NCBI GenBank assembly: GCA_949825045.1
Contig: OX463808.1
Span: 31,185,674 to 31,249,673 of the forward strand
Length of the DNA: 64,000 nucleotides
Source of the DNA: Argyresthia goedartella
Taxonomy: Eukaryota > Arthropoda > Insecta > Lepidoptera > Argyresthiidae
Direction of reading: 5' to 3'
Position 1 is the stretch's first letter. Each line of letters starts with the position of its first letter. A program made the position numbers and the translations under genes. The notes beneath the pieces are model-generated. The model was not told the DNA's origin and did not search any database. It saw nothing but the letters and a program-made list of their open reading frames with translations. This document shows, in pieces, positions 10,333 to 21,518 of the stretch.

Positions 10333-10700
10333 CGGTCAAGAGTGACTCGAACTCACGCACGAAGGGTTCCGTACCACCGTTCAATGGTAGGGATAGTGTG
10401 GAGTGAATAGTTTGGATTTTACATACAAAATGTTGTTTACAAAGTTATTGGTGCGGCTCCATTTTTTCACTCCATGTACGTAACCAAGTGCATTCATAAG
10501 TTTTTATGTGGTTTACAGATAAATATATTATTTTATTCGGTTTGTTGTTATAGCAGCAACATAAATACATCATTAGTGAAAATTTCAACTGTCTAACTAT
10601 CACTATTCATGAGATACAGCCTGGTGACAGATGGACGGACAGACGGACAGCGGAGTCTTAGTAATAGGGTCCCCTTTTACCTCTTGGGTATGGAACCCTA
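10333..10700 (+). repeat. Lepidopteran interspersed repeat B ('...acggaaccctaaa' type)
   Basis: It starts 'accggtcaagagtgactcga', continues 'cacgcacgaagggttccgta', and ends with 'gacggacagcggagtcttag' and 'ggtatggaaccctaaaaa'. The inverse copy at 37.9-38.3 kb and a diverged copy at 31.2-31.5 kb share these blocks. From memory this family is abundant in moth genomes; I am unsure of its class. Confidence 0.75.
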
Positions 10701-10829
10701 AAAAACTAAAGAACCCGACTCCGGTACACTAGAAACAAAATAAGCAGATAAAACATAATTATAGAGATACGATAAATTAAATAAATAAACTAAATTAAAT
10801 TATAAAGCAAGCACACTTTATTCGGTTTA

Positions 10830-11101
10830 ACATAGCGTCACGCTTTTCCCATACGGGGTGGCAGCGGCACAATTGTGCCCACTTTGAGCCAGTTATTAAA
10901 TACTCCATTTTGCGTGAAAGAGGGCTAGCCCATCGCCGTAGCTATGGAGTAATGAAGGTTTCCTCACAATGTTTTCCATCACCGTAAGAACGTTAGATAA
11001 TGTATAAGGTAAATTAATTATCTCATTGGTACATATTCAGGAATCGAACCTGCATCGCCCGTGTGAGAAGCTAGCGTGAAATCCATTAGACCACGGAGCT
11101 C
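10830..11101 (-). mobile_element. tRNA-derived SINE family 3
   Basis: On the minus strand a tRNA head starts 'gagctccgtggtctaatgga', with A-box-like TGGTCTAATGG and B box GGTTCGATTCC (inverse at about 11040-11053). The body then contains 'cggcgatgggctagccctct' and 'gcaaaatggagtatttaata', ending 'gggaaaagcgtgacgctatg'. The body also occurs at 23.9, 42.8 and 63.2 kb. The head is shared with SINE family 4, so the two may be related by head exchange. Confidence 0.78.
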
Positions 11102-11640
11102 AAATGTTTTATTTTAAATTTGTATGAATTTTTCGGAAATAGCTTGATATCCGAAAGGAACAAACAAAAACGGGTACTTCCCGTTGACCTATTATTGTGA
11201 AATTTGGCATGATGCAAGGGTTCTTTAGCACAAATAAAGAAAATATGTAAATATATATCTGTCTGCCTGTCTTTCTGTCTGTCCGTCTATCAAGACCTTT
11301 TTTCTCAGGAGCGTTAAGTTATCAAGTTAAAATTTAGACTGAATACTTGTGTCTGAAGTTTCTTGAATTTATGAAAAAATCTTACTTATAGATTAACGCA
11401 ATCAAAAGATACCGCCGCCGTTTATGTCACAATTTTGTCGAATTTGCTTGATACTCGCAAGATAATCAAAACTCCGTTGGTCTAGAATTATAAAATTTGG
11501 CACGAAGCAAGGTCTTATCGCACAAGTATGTATGGAAAAAATTTGAAGAACGTAAATTTGTAGTTTCTTCACACAAAAAATGCGATTGACTCAGAACCCT
11601 AAGCGCGCGGGTCCAACTCGTACGCGGCTATTTTAACTAA
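11102..11640 (+). repeat. Diverged relative of interspersed repeat B
   Basis: It contains tandem-related halves ('ttcggaaatagcttgatatc' and 'tcgaatttgcttgatactcg', each followed by a 'aaatttggca.ga.gcaagg' block) and ends 'cagaaccctaagcgcgcggg'. The C/T-rich 'gtctgcctgtctttctgtct' block matches the primer-like part of the same family. Confidence 0.5.
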
Positions 11641-11754
11641 GTATTCTTTTCCTGCTGTATAAATCTGTCGATACTTTGTTCAGAACGCAGATGTATTATT
11701 CATAGCTTGTGCAAGATTAGTTTATGCCCACACTTTGAAACGTGTACAATCTTT

Positions 11755-12060
11755 AAAACATAAAACATAACTTTATTTAGGAAAAAGATATACAATTACA
11801 AAGTTCACTACTCCCTAAAAAAGGGCGAGCCCTGTGGCATAGGACGAGTAGTTACTTCCGAATAGATGGCACAGTTTAACAATATTATCTATTGCGTAGA
11901 TATTTGATAAATTATAATTTAAATTTTAATTTTAACTTAATGATGTGAGTTTGTGAGTGTTGGTGTAATAGAGAAGATGAAAAGTGTAATGTATGAATGA
12001 TTTGTTGTAGTGAGTAATGAATGAATGTGTTGGTTGATTAGATAATTATTATTTTTTCAC
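11755..12060 (-). mobile_element. Probable LINE 3' end, minus orientation
   Basis: 'gttcactactccctaaaaaa' and 'agggcgagccctgtggcata' match 50,596-50,640, and 'gtgtaatagagaagat' also occurs in both, so the two loci are copies of one element. The T-rich left edge would be its 3' poly(A) end on the minus strand. No coding part is present. Confidence 0.5.
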
Positions 12061-12119
12061 AAATTATTATTGAACTATATTTATTATTATCTTCCATTTT
12101 GTTTTTTATTTTATATCTT

Positions 12120-12270
12120 CACAGTGGCACTCGCGAATCTATTGACATATAATAAATCAAAATCGGTTGAGTCATTAAGTACTTAGTACATAGAAACAGA
12201 CAATCATATTATATACATACAGGTCAAACACATAACCCTCCTCTTTTGAGCTTCGCCGCAGTCGAGTAAA
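12120..12270. repeat. Fragment of a moth-type repeat
   Basis: 'ataaatcaaaatcggttgag' followed by 'ggtcaaacacataaccctcc' resembles the tail region of widespread lepidopteran repeats. Only weak internal support exists in this window. Confidence 0.35.
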
Positions 12271-12679
12271 AATATGTTTCCATGGTTTCACTTCACTGAG
12301 ATGGGTATACAAACGAATAGTTTCTCCATTTTACCCAAAATCTAGAAAACGCTTCCAACAACTGCTGATGCAGAAATCGATATTTCCTTTAGAGACACAG
12401 CCAATGGCAGTTAGGACCATATTCTTTATACGACAGTGAGCTTCGCTTCACTTTAATACCAATTATACTAAGTAGTTCTAAAGGTGCAATTCGAGTTCTC
12501 AGTTTTCAGTATAACCATAGAATAACTAATAGTACTACCGTAGTGAAATGTCGCAATTCTCAGTTTGCCTAGTCTAGTTTGCGGTCATACCCTGGGCTCT
12601 ATAATACACTGGTGAGTTTTTCGACATGACTAACATTAAAGTGCACAGTGCAGTATACTTACATATACTTGAGTTTAAT

Positions 12680-12966
12680 AAATAAATAAATGTAGCCCAC
12701 TGAGTGGCATAGGCCTTTACCCGGATACGAAAGATTAAGCCATACTCCACCACGCTGGCTCAGTGCGGGTTGATGGACGGTTTTACTACGGACGGTCTAC
12801 GTAGCGATAGTAACCGGCACCTAAAGCTTAACGTGTCATCCGGAACACTGAACGTCCGATACTATACATAAGATAAATACATTATCTCATTGGTAATGGT
12901 CAGGTTTAGAACCTGCATCTCCTGTGTGAGAAGCAAGCGTGAAACCCATTAGACCACGGAGCTCAT
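12680..12966 (-). mobile_element. tRNA-derived SINE family 4, full length
   Basis: On the minus strand it starts 'gagctccgtggtctaatggg' (A-box-like TGGTCTAATGG), then a B box with one change ('ggttctaaacc'). The body contains 'cgcactgagccagcgtggtg' and 'gagtatggcttaatctttcg'. It ends 'agtgggctacatttatttat' beside an AAAT tail. Copies: 15.1, 22.06 and 25.06 kb. Confidence 0.85.
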
Positions 12967-13904
12967 AAATACATGTAAATACGTTGACACGCAAATAACT
13001 ACGACCATATTTAGGATACCGCGTATGAAAGTACTCTTTATTTAGTTTAAGTCATATTTTGTGAAGCCAAATAATTACTACAAGTCCGCATTCAGATCAA
13101 TTATTCGCGAACAACGACAACGAAGCCGGATCAAAATTGTGTCCTTCGCTGAGTAAATTATTACTAGGTACTACTTATTTCATTATAACTTTAGTTATTA
13201 CAACTAACTCAATATGTATTTAATGTTAAAAATTGTAAGAATACAAAATATAGTCTTAATACACTACATAATACCAACAACGTACGTGAAACTTAAAAGC
13301 AAAATGATAAGCATAAAAAAGTTTCTTTACAGTAGTCCGGAATAGTCCAGATGTCTGTTAATAAATCCTCATGTCCTTGTGTTGGATATAGTTCGAGGGT
13401 GCAATAGCTACTTACAACCCGAGAGAATTATACTATTTTACACCTTTCTTGCGAGGAAAATAAAACACAACAAATAAAATAAAACAATGTAATTTAAATT
13501 CATATCAAAAAACTAATGAGGTACCTACATATTAATTTTAATGTGATTTTTGTATTTCTGAATTAGATATTGGGAAAGTATGTAAATTAATTTGAGAAAA
13601 CTTTATCAAACTTCAAATAATATCGATTGAATTACCGCCAATTTTTAATTTTTTTTTGTGTTGGTTGAGTTTTTGACCAAGGAGGTTTGCATAGCTTGAA
13701 CTGTAAAGTTGTATGAAAATCCTTTACATATCAAGCATTGCTTGTTCTGCAAAGTAATTTGAAAATGGAACGTATTTTTCAATGCAGACAATGAATGAAT
13801 GACGTAAAGACTAACTAACATTCACTCTTTGATCGTAAGTAAGTAGGTCTTTACGAGCAAAAACATTATTTTCTTCATAAAAAATATAAGTGAAAGCTAT
13901 TCCA
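12967..13904. other. No recognisable feature
   Basis: AT-rich, with a palindromic 'aatgaatgaatgac' patch near 13790. No shared repeats detected. Confidence 0.45.
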
Positions 13905-14460
13905 GTGGTGCGCCCAAAATGGCTGCAAATGTGGCTGTGTTAAAAGCATGAAAATCGGAACGATTGATCGTTGGCCATTTAAATCAATTTGATCCGTAGC
14001 CCGAAAAATAAATTTTATAGGCCACCCTGTACTAACTTTCTCGCATGATGCTTTCAGTGTTGTTATTTAAACAATAGTTTGTGGATATTCGTGTGCAGGT
14101 GTTTAGGAGACATTTTAAGAATTCTAAGATAAAGTATGCAGGGTCTAACAGAAAAGGAGTTACAAGACGAAAGGTGGTTCTTAGGGACATTATTCTGAAC
14201 AACTTTTACTATAGAACCGACGTGATCAGAGCAACTTTATTTATCTTATCTCAGTACATTTCGGACCTAGCGCGAGTTGAAAATAAAGTTGCTCTCATCA
14301 AGTCGTCCCCATACTTAACGTTGTTCAGAATGATGTCCCTAACAATCACTCCACCATACAAAACAACTCCTTTCTACTTTAACCATGCCCCACACTATGA
14401 GCTTATTTCGCCCGCCGCCTTATGTGTGTGCATATTGTATGTGAGCTTCCATTTTTAGAG
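13905..14460. repeat. Interspersed repeat with long internal inverted repeat
   Basis: 'gttcttagggacattattct' and 'gatcagagcaactttattt' (about 14175-14242) are repeated in inverse order and orientation at about 14278-14345 ('aaataaagttgctctcatc', 'gttgttcagaatgatgtccc'). A 125-codon plus-strand frame crosses both arms, so it cannot be conserved coding sequence. The left part ('tataggccaccctgta') resembles a common insect element. Confidence 0.6.
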
Positions 14461-14641
14461 TTTTGCGGTAATAACCGAGTATGCCATGTTTTAGATGAAA
14501 TTAAGAGATACTATGACGAGAAGTTTGAAAAAAAAAAACGCTAGTCCCGTTTTTGAATAAACTAAATAAACGTGTTTGATTTGACAGGTACATTAAATAA
14601 TCAAGTTATCCAAAAACAAAAAAAAAGCTCGAGCTGACAAG

Positions 14642-14646
<5 letters not shown>

Positions 14647-14685
<39 letters not shown>

Positions 14686-14702
14686 ACACACATATATATA
14701 TA
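14647..14702. repeat. (CA)n / (TA)n compound microsatellite
   Basis: About 19 CA dinucleotides, with one 'ta' interruption, then 'atatatata'. A pure T run follows at 14719-14730. Confidence 0.95.
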
Positions 14703-14730
14703 AATACACATTTGTTTTTTTTTTTTTTAC

Positions 14731-15136
14731 TTTATCGGACTCAGTTAACGTTAGAGAACCTAGCCCCATCAAAATCTCAACCTCGATTTTTCTTACGATT
14801 ACAATACTTCCTTAATTTTCACTGCGTTCAACTCGAAAGTAAAAAGCAGGATAAGGAGTTATGTTATGATATCATCTGTTCAAATTGTTCTGGAACCAAA
14901 GGTGACATATATCAAATGAAAGGGCGTTCTGAACCGATATTAAAATTATATCAGATCATTACATTTCAGTGAACTCTTTTAAATTTAAATTTAAACCATT
15001 TTCAAAAGTTACCTAATTTGGTTTCCTCCAGATACGATACGGTAGAATACGTTTTGTAAAATATACCTCTAATGGTACGTTTTATCCTCATATCTAACCT
15101 CAAGAAAGCAATTTAGAAAATATTTACATTTACTAT
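14731..15136. other. No recognisable feature
   Basis: An 86-codon plus-strand frame (14712-14972) starts in the T run and shows no motif. I leave it unannotated. Confidence 0.4.
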
Positions 15137-15290
15137 CGCTACGTGGTCGTAAAAATCTCTCAGTCAAGCCGCACTGAGCCAGCGTGTTGGAGTATGGCTT
15201 AATTGTACTTGTATCCGTGTGTAGGCTTGTGCCCTCGGTGGGGGCAGTAATGTGATTTAATAAAAAATATATATAATAATGTGAGTGGAG
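15137..15290 (+). mobile_element. 3' part of SINE family 4
   Basis: 'gccgcactgagccagcgtgt', 'tggagtatggcttaattgta' and 'ccctcggtgggggcagtaat' match the 3' half of the 22.06 kb copy. The tRNA head is lost. Confidence 0.75.
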
Positions 15291-15369
15291 TTTCTAATAA
15301 AATGTATGTTATTTATTAACATATTCATCTATTTTTATTTCGAAAATAATTAAACTTAGTAATTTTGTG

Positions 15370-15835
15370 AAGTTATTTATTTATTTTATTTTATTTTATT
15401 AACATTAGAAAACCAACAGCTATCTTTAAATTAACAATAGGAATCTTATATAAAAACAAAATAGCCAATTATAGGTTTTCGCCGACAAAAAGACACAATA
15501 AACAACAGTTAAAGCACTCTTAAATAACAGAATTAGTTCGCATTATACATAGCCCTATACGTTGTAACATGACATGCAGTAACAAGTCACGTTAAAAAAG
15601 AAAAAAATAAATAAATAACAGAAAGTCGAAATACTTAACCATTCTCGTCATAGAAAAAGTCTCGGTACAGTGATCTCTTCGCTGGATTAACACCAGTGTT
15701 AAGCAGGTCAAGATCAATATCTCCACGCAGATTGTGATAACTAACTCCTCTTCACATACAAGATCAAGGTGAGGAAATCTGGTTGACCTTCTATCAGAGC
15801 AATTGCTCTTGCATTTTTTGCAGATGGGAGCCCAA
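15370..15835 (-). mobile_element. Possible LINE or other retroelement 3' end, minus orientation
   Basis: The left edge is T-rich ('tttattttattttattttat'), as expected for a minus-strand poly(A) end. On the minus strand a frame reads NLRGDIDLDLLNTGVNPAKR and then DENG-stop, which looks like a protein C-terminus. I do not recognise the family. Confidence 0.3.
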
Positions 15836-15841
15836 GGCTGA

Positions 15842-15936
15842 CTAACTGACTTTTATTGTATTTGTAAAACTACTAATAGTGCTGTTAACATAGTAGCACT
15901 ATAAGTAGTTTTACAGATACAATAAAAGTCAGTTAG
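15842..15936. repeat. 95-bp near-perfect hairpin
   Basis: 'ctaactgacttttattgtat' plus 'ttgtaaaactac' on the left pairs with 'gtagttttacagatacaata' plus 'aaagtcagttag' on the right. Inner 'atagtgct' and 'agcactat' also pair around 'gttaacatagt'. It could be a minimal MITE or a hairpin RNA source. Confidence 0.88.
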
Positions 15937-16379
15937 TTCACGAATTCGATTCAGAACATCACAATTATTTTTTTCTGATTGCGATTTCAGACATAGTAAA
16001 CATTAAAATTCAATCGGTAACATGAACTTCGGTGATTCGATGATGCCATTTCAATTTATAACCAGCAGCAGAGGCGTTGAAACTTGGGCTCAGATATTTG
16101 AAATTTATCACTCGATTTGCGAACTTTGGAAAAGTTCTACGTTTCGAAGAATTATTGGATTTTAAATAGGCAGGCACGATAAATGTGTACCAATCGACGT
16201 TTGCATATCATACTTATAAATGTGAATGTGCCTAATATTGCATTTGGAGCCATCACATGAACCTAGAAGAAAGCCGTAAAAATAAATAATACATGGTCTG
16301 TGGATTAGAGGGACTTTTCCAATTGAGCACTATTATAGTTTATAATCAAAATAAAGACGTTGGATAGGAGCGAGAGCGC
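15937..16379. other. No recognisable feature
   Basis: AT-rich lead-in to the RTE fragment. If the element's upstream ORF was ever here, it is no longer readable. Confidence 0.4.
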
Positions 16380-16950
16380 GCATGTCGCATCTCAGGTTCG
16401 CGGATGATCTCATTCTCGTCGCCGTACGTCGTAGATCTCCAACATATGCTCGCAGAACTGCATGAAGCTTCCCTGAAACTCGGTCTCAGGATGAATATGC
16501 CCAAGTCCAAGATCATGACCAATTGCTCTTTAAATGTACCGACCATAATTGTTGGCAACGACACCGTACAGGTGGTCAGCGGTTACGTCTATCTTAGACA
16601 TCGTTTATCCTTTGACCGAAATGCACAGGTGAATGAGATCAACAGACGCATCAGCTTAGGATGGGCTGCTTTCGGGAAGTTAGATGAAGTTTTAAGTCCA
16701 AACTATCACAATGCCTGAAGACTAAGGTATTAACCAATGTGCCTTGCCTATCCTCACCTATGGAGCCAAAACATGGACGCTCACTTAGCAAATTATGCAC
16801 AAAATCAAGTTTGCCAAACATTCCATGTTAGATATCTCTGTGTTGGCCGTGTGCCAAATGTCGAAATTGGATAGAAAAAGAAGGTCGAAGATGTTGGAAA
16901 GCGGATAGTGGGAATGAAGTGGAGATGGGTGGGAAACTTGGCTATACGGT
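16380..16950 (+). pseudogene. RTE-clade LINE reverse transcriptase, 5' piece
   Basis: This decodes as RTE-type reverse transcriptase: LRFADDLILVA with the paired catalytic Asp residues (about 16387-16420), then LQHMLAELHEASLKLGLRMN, PKSKIMTNC, VVSGYVYL and INRRISLGWAAFGKLDEV. The order matches the palm-to-thumb region of RTE/BovB-like polymerases. Frameshifts occur just after FADD and again after about 16718, where the alignment continues as KTKVLTNVCL and WRWVGNLAIR. It is cut at 16950 by the LTR insertion and resumes at 18123. Confidence 0.88.
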
Positions 16951-17234
16951 TGTCGTGTAGCGATATGAACCTAACCAGAACCTAACAGAAAACAACCAGG
17001 ATAAAATTTAGTAGTGACAGTTTATTAGAGCTATTTACGATGAGTATAGAAAAATGATAAGAAGATGAGGATGGATGAAATGAGAACAGGTTTTTATAAA
17101 AATACAGATTAGGTATAAAAAAGGAAGCGGAGGACACGGAGAGTAGGAGACCGATGAAGTGATGACCAGGATGCAGGTGTAGCCGAGAACGGGTAGGTGA
17201 CGAGGAGACTCAGCGAAGCGCTGAACAGGGTTGA

Positions 17235-17520
17235 GGCTCGCAGGATCGCGTTGCAGTAACGGCTCGCAGGATCGCGTTGTAGTAACGGCGCACAGGATCG
17301 CGTTGCAGTAACGGCTCGCAGGATCGCGTTGTAGTAACGGCTCGCAGGATCGCGTTGTCGTGACGGCTCGCAGGATCGCGTTGTAGTAACGGCTCGCAGG
17401 ATCGCGTTGTAGTAACGGCTCGCAGGATCGCGTTGTAGTAACGGCTCGCAGGATCGCGTTGTAGTAACGGCTCGCAGGATCGCGTTGTAATAACGGCTCG
17501 CAGGATCCCGGGGTAGTGCG
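17235..17520. repeat. 26-bp minisatellite, ~11 units
   Basis: The unit 'ggctcgcaggatcgcgttgt'+'agtaac' starts at 17235 and repeats every 26 bp to 17495, where the last unit diverges. Units differ at few sites (gcagtaac, gtcgtgac, gtaataac). Because 26 is not a multiple of three, a minus-strand frame stays open through three phases and yields a 26-residue periodic peptide, which is an artefact. The array is GC-rich inside an AT-rich LTR. Confidence 0.97.
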
Positions 17521-17530
17521 ACCCCGGGAT
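17505..17530. repeat. Perfect 10-bp stem at the array edge
   Basis: 'atcccggggt' (17505-17514) pairs exactly with 'accccgggat' (17521-17530) around 'agtgcg'. It replaces the last unit's end and closes the minisatellite. Confidence 0.9.
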
Positions 17531-18122
17531 AAGGCCTTTAGGTGATTCTTCTTGCTCAGAAGCTGACGTGAGACTCAATAATTTCAGAAATGTTCCGCTC
17601 TTATACCCTTTTTGGAGAGTTCTAAAAATTATTTAAATTAAAAGCAATTTTTGTGAGTGGCCAAGAGAGAAAAAGTATTTTTGTAAAAGTATTGAAGCAA
17701 ACATATCAGACCGCTAACGAGTTTGAATGGACATTGCCATGACAACCAGATAAACAACAACATAATAGACGTCACATTTTGGTTTCAGGCTCGTAATAGA
17801 AAAATGAACAAATTCACATAGTCAAAACTACATAACAGCGAAAGATAAAAGGGTAGCGCACCAGCGCGCCCGAAGCCCGAGATTGCAGAGTTTCGGAGAA
17901 AGCCAAATACAAGGTCACCAAAGGTAAACCCCTTCGCTATCGATTTAGAAGTGCTGATAGCGTGAAAATACAAAGCGAAAATGATTTGTTAATGTGTTCT
18001 TATGGTTTAAAACGTTACAGGGTCCTATGAAAATAAAGGTGATACCAAATAACAAGCTGTACAGCTCAGCAAGTATCCAGCTGAAAATCCGAAAAATAGC
18101 ATGTAAGTAACATAACACTACA

Positions 18123-18330
18123 CGGTATGACCGGACGGTTGACCAAAGCAGTCACAGAGTGGTGGCCAAGGGGAGCTACAAGGCCAGTGGGCAGGTGGTC
18201 TTCCCGATCATCCGACGGTATACTAAAGTCGACAGGATCACAATGGATGGTAGGGGTTGGTGCTATAGAGAAGAAGAGGCCTATGCCCAGCAGTGGGTTG
18301 ATGTGGGCTAAACATGATGAATCATAATTT
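18123..18330 (+). pseudogene. RTE-clade LINE, C-terminal piece
   Basis: It continues the 16,380 piece: GRLTKAVTEWWPRGATRPVG, then (S)RSSDGILKSTGSQWMV, then after a frameshift REEEAYAQQWVDVG-stop near 18310. The tryptophan-rich ending 'EAYAQQWVDVG' is typical of RTE polymerases. The 3' tail is short ('catgatgaatcataat'), as usual for RTE elements. Confidence 0.85.
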
Positions 18331-19131
18331 AATAAATCACACGTTTGATCTCACTGTAGTGAGGCTAGTCGTTCATTGCTGTTATAATCTCCTAATTCAT
18401 TACTTTTCTAGATTTTTTGAACAACTAGAGTAGACCCAACTTTGAATCACTTCCATTCCTCCCACGTTGGCACGTCTCAAATATTCCGGGGTATCGTCCG
18501 ATCTTTATGGTCGAAATCCCCAATGGATAACAATCGCACAAAGCGTGGCTATCCAAGCGAAATACTCCCACTTTCCGGCCTGTTACTCACAATGAACCCG
18601 GGTGCTAAATTTATGAAGCCGCATATAAGAGCTGCTACAAATGTTTATAACCGCACTTTCTACAACTTATAAAAATAAGTTTCGAAGTGGGCTCTAAAGC
18701 TGTTGAGGTTCAAGGAAGTTATAAAGAAGGCAATAGAGATTACAATTTGTGTTTGACTTTTGTAATTTGTGTGTAAAAATCTACTTTTAATGTTGACTGG
18801 GAAAGGTCACTGTAGTATCCCAGATAAATGTAAATCCAGGTTTTCAACTTGAATGTTGTGTTGCTAGGATCAGTGTTGACAGAGAGAGAGAGCGATATTT
18901 TACAGCAACAAAAACATTATTTTCTCCTTCAAAATATATTTTTTCGCTTTTGTACATAAGTCGGATACCTTAGAATAATGACTCATATAATCCTAATACG
19001 TGCCCTTAAATCACGCATCAGAATGGTTCAACTTTTTGACAGGAGGGTGGCCTATGGAAATCTCAGTCAATCACTATTCGAACGCGCATTGTACAAAAAC
19101 ATCTCTGAAGAGAAAATACATAATGTCGATT
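18331..19131. other. No recognisable feature; short (GA)n
   Basis: 'gagagagagag' lies near 18881-18892. A 76-codon plus-strand frame (18442-18672) has moderately balanced composition but no motif; I do not call it. Confidence 0.4.
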
Positions 19132-19165
19132 TGTGCCCTGAATTGGGGCACCAATTCAGGGCACA
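19132..19165. repeat. Perfect 15-bp stem, GGCA loop
   Basis: 'tgtgccctgaattgg' (19132-19146) pairs exactly with 'ccaattcagggcaca' (19151-19165). Confidence 0.92.
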
Positions 19166-19537
19166 CAAAAGCTCTAAAAATACTAAAAAACCTATTGGGC
19201 TCAAACCGCGACTAAGTGATTCATTTAATGTAATGTTTCTATGAAATTTATTCATGTTATCAAAATATTCACTCCGCAATTTGTTTACGCCGCCATGGTA
19301 TGTAAATGTTGCAAGTAGCGGGGGAAAAAATCCCACACCGACATTTTTATTGAATCCTAAACCTACCATAATCTATGACTTCTAATCGCTCTTTTTATAG
19401 AAAAGTAAGGATGAGGTCATTATTTCCACGCAACTGCGTCCGACAAAGGAAACAATGTGAATGTGTCGCATTTTTTTGACGGCGTTTTGAAGGTCATCCG
19501 TCTATGAGTTATTCGTCTGTCGGATACCTATATGTCT
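19166..19537. other. No recognisable feature
   Basis: Overlapping frames on both strands (for example minus 19067-19369) are not supported by motifs. Confidence 0.4.
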
Positions 19538-19921
19538 GTCACCGTCAGATAGTCAAAACCGTTAGTTGACAAACTAACGCGTTAGTTGATCAACAATCGA
19601 CAGATAGTAAACCAGACCGACAGGGTTTAGAATTTAAGTTTCTTTTGTTCGTACATGTCAACCTAACACGAAGGCTATAGAGGGGGCGAGCGTAGCGAAG
19701 CTTCACCTAAGCTACCACAGTGTTTGCCCTGGTATTTCGTTTGCAATTCAAGTTTAAACCAGTTTACTATTTAACGGTTTTACTCGTTATTTTATCAACT
19801 AAAGCGTCATATAGTAAACAGTACGCTATACGCTACAGTTTACTAACTTTCAATAGTTGACCAACTAACGAGAAAAAAACATTAGTTTATCAGCTAACGG
19901 TTTTGACAATCTTACGGTGAC
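19538..19921 (+). mobile_element. Shared-core element, arm type B
   Basis: The core (19655-19735) has 'caacctaacacgaaggctat' and 'ttcacctaagctaccacagt'. The outer arms are inverted repeats of about 40 bp: the left starts 'gtcaccgtcagatagtcaaa' and the inverse of the right starts 'gtcaccgtaagattgtcaaa'. Inside them lie repeated palindromic pieces such as 'gttagttgatcaac' and 'tttactatttaac'. None of this arm sequence resembles arm types A or C. The right-hand core segment around 'gcttcg' is inverted relative to the type A copies. Confidence 0.75.
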
Positions 19922-21518
19922 ATATCCATTAAAGCCCGCTGTACACGTTTGTGTATACCTGTTAGATGTTTTATATATTAGACATCGATGTTGGTAATTG
20001 TAAAAATAGTGGGTGATTAAGAATCCAAAGAAAAAAATGAGAAAAAACGCCAATTATATCACTTCGTGACAGGATTTAGTTAAGACAATTGAAAGAAGGT
20101 TTATTTCGTCATTTTTATAGAAATATTTTCCTATTTTGATGTATATAGCTCAAAATATATATATATACACTGAATAGTATCTTAGAACATGATCAATATA
20201 AACTACGCCGGTAAATGTAAGGTAAGTTCAAATTTGTTGTACTGTACACAAGCAGCTACGATGGGCGCATATGTCAACCACAATCAATTTGCTGGAACTA
20301 AAGAGACTTAAAATTAAATTAAAATAGCAAGTAAACGCGTTTTTAGAAGTTGTGACGTGGAGGCTTGGAAAGCGGTTGAAGATAATTATAATCTCTGACA
20401 AAAATTATGACATGAAGATATGTTGTCAGTACCACCAAATCTGAGAGATAAAGAAGAAAGGAACGACAATGACTTGACTTCTGCAACAAAATCAAAATCA
20501 GATATTTACATAAATGTACTTAGGTAAACGTCATTTTTGCCTCTGTTCCCTATGAGTGGCATTTTTATTTTAGAGCGAAGCGAGCGAGATTATAATAGAC
20601 ACGAGTCGGAAATAATCTCACGCACATGTGTCATACAATATTTTACTATGAATTGTGCGATAAAATAATATATATATATGTTTAAAATTATATATATAGC
20701 GGGATTATTTAAAATCATGTCTGCTCAACTTATCTACTATAGCGCATGTGCAAATAGCTGCCACCTAGTATCGCAAAAAAACACCAGAAAAATATACGTT
20801 AGCCAAACTAATGAATATTTAAAATTATTTTGCAGATCAAAACCTTAATCTTACGCATTTAATAATGCGTTTATTGGAGTATTCGGTTATTGTACCTTTT
20901 CTCAAATAATATAAATACTTTGCATCAGGCTGACGACGAGATAAAAATAAAAATAAACTGAAAAGTATAAAACTCTAGTCCGAAAAAAGTGGCACCCACC
21001 GGACGAAAACGCCCTTTTCGAGCACATGCATTGTAATTATTTTTTTCAAGATTTGTTTCATCTAATGGGTTAAAACGGCAACATAAAAAAACTGTAGCCT
21101 GCGCTTCTCCCGTGTACACCTGAAAAACACTTTGTTCGGGAATGGGTTGTAATCTCGTTGTTATACATAAATAATCCAAAGTTCACAAGACACCGCGACG
21201 ACAAAGCGAAAAGCCAATTTCGTGGTTCATTTGCTATGGTTTGCTCCTTTAGCTCGGTTTTTATTGTTATGAGCGAATAAATGAGGTTGCCAAATAGCTT
21301 GGAACGTAGGATTTACTTGTTATTGTAACGCTTGTACCCAATGCTTATGCTGATTATAGCACTTCATCCTAAATTATTTATTTCTTTTGTCACCTGCTTT
21401 ACTGATGCAATGATCTAGCAGTAACCTGTCACTGGCTGGCAGTATTACTTTTTCATTTGGACACTTTAGTATTCATGAATGTGGCTTCTTCTTATGACGT
21501 TGGGCCTACTTGCGTAAA
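19922..21518. other. No recognisable feature; short (TA)n tracts
   Basis: (TA)n tracts lie near 20155-20167 and 20671-20680. An 84-codon minus-strand frame (20925-21179) is unsupported. Confidence 0.4.

Larger units (their letters stand above)
16951..18122. mobile_element. Solo LTR (1.17 kb) inserted in the RTE LINE
   Basis: It starts TGTCGTGTAGCGATATG and ends CATAACACTACA, giving TG...CA termini and a short imperfect inverted repeat (cgtgtag / ctacacg). It is flanked by the direct repeat CGGT (16947-16950 and 18123-18126); removing one copy and the insert rejoins the LINE as LAIR-YDR. No gag or pol frame lies inside, so it is either an LTR left by recombination or a small non-autonomous element. 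A 4-5 bp target duplication fits Gypsy or BEL/Pao elements. It contains a GC-rich minisatellite. Confidence 0.75.

Noticed and set aside
14081..14458. 125-codon plus-strand frame
   Set aside because: It spans both arms of an inverted repeat, so half of it is the antisense of the other half.
17210..17578. 122-codon minus-strand frame with a repeating RSCEPLLQRDPASRYYNAIL-like peptide
   Set aside because: It is the 26-bp minisatellite read through three phases; no unit phase contains a stop, so openness is automatic.
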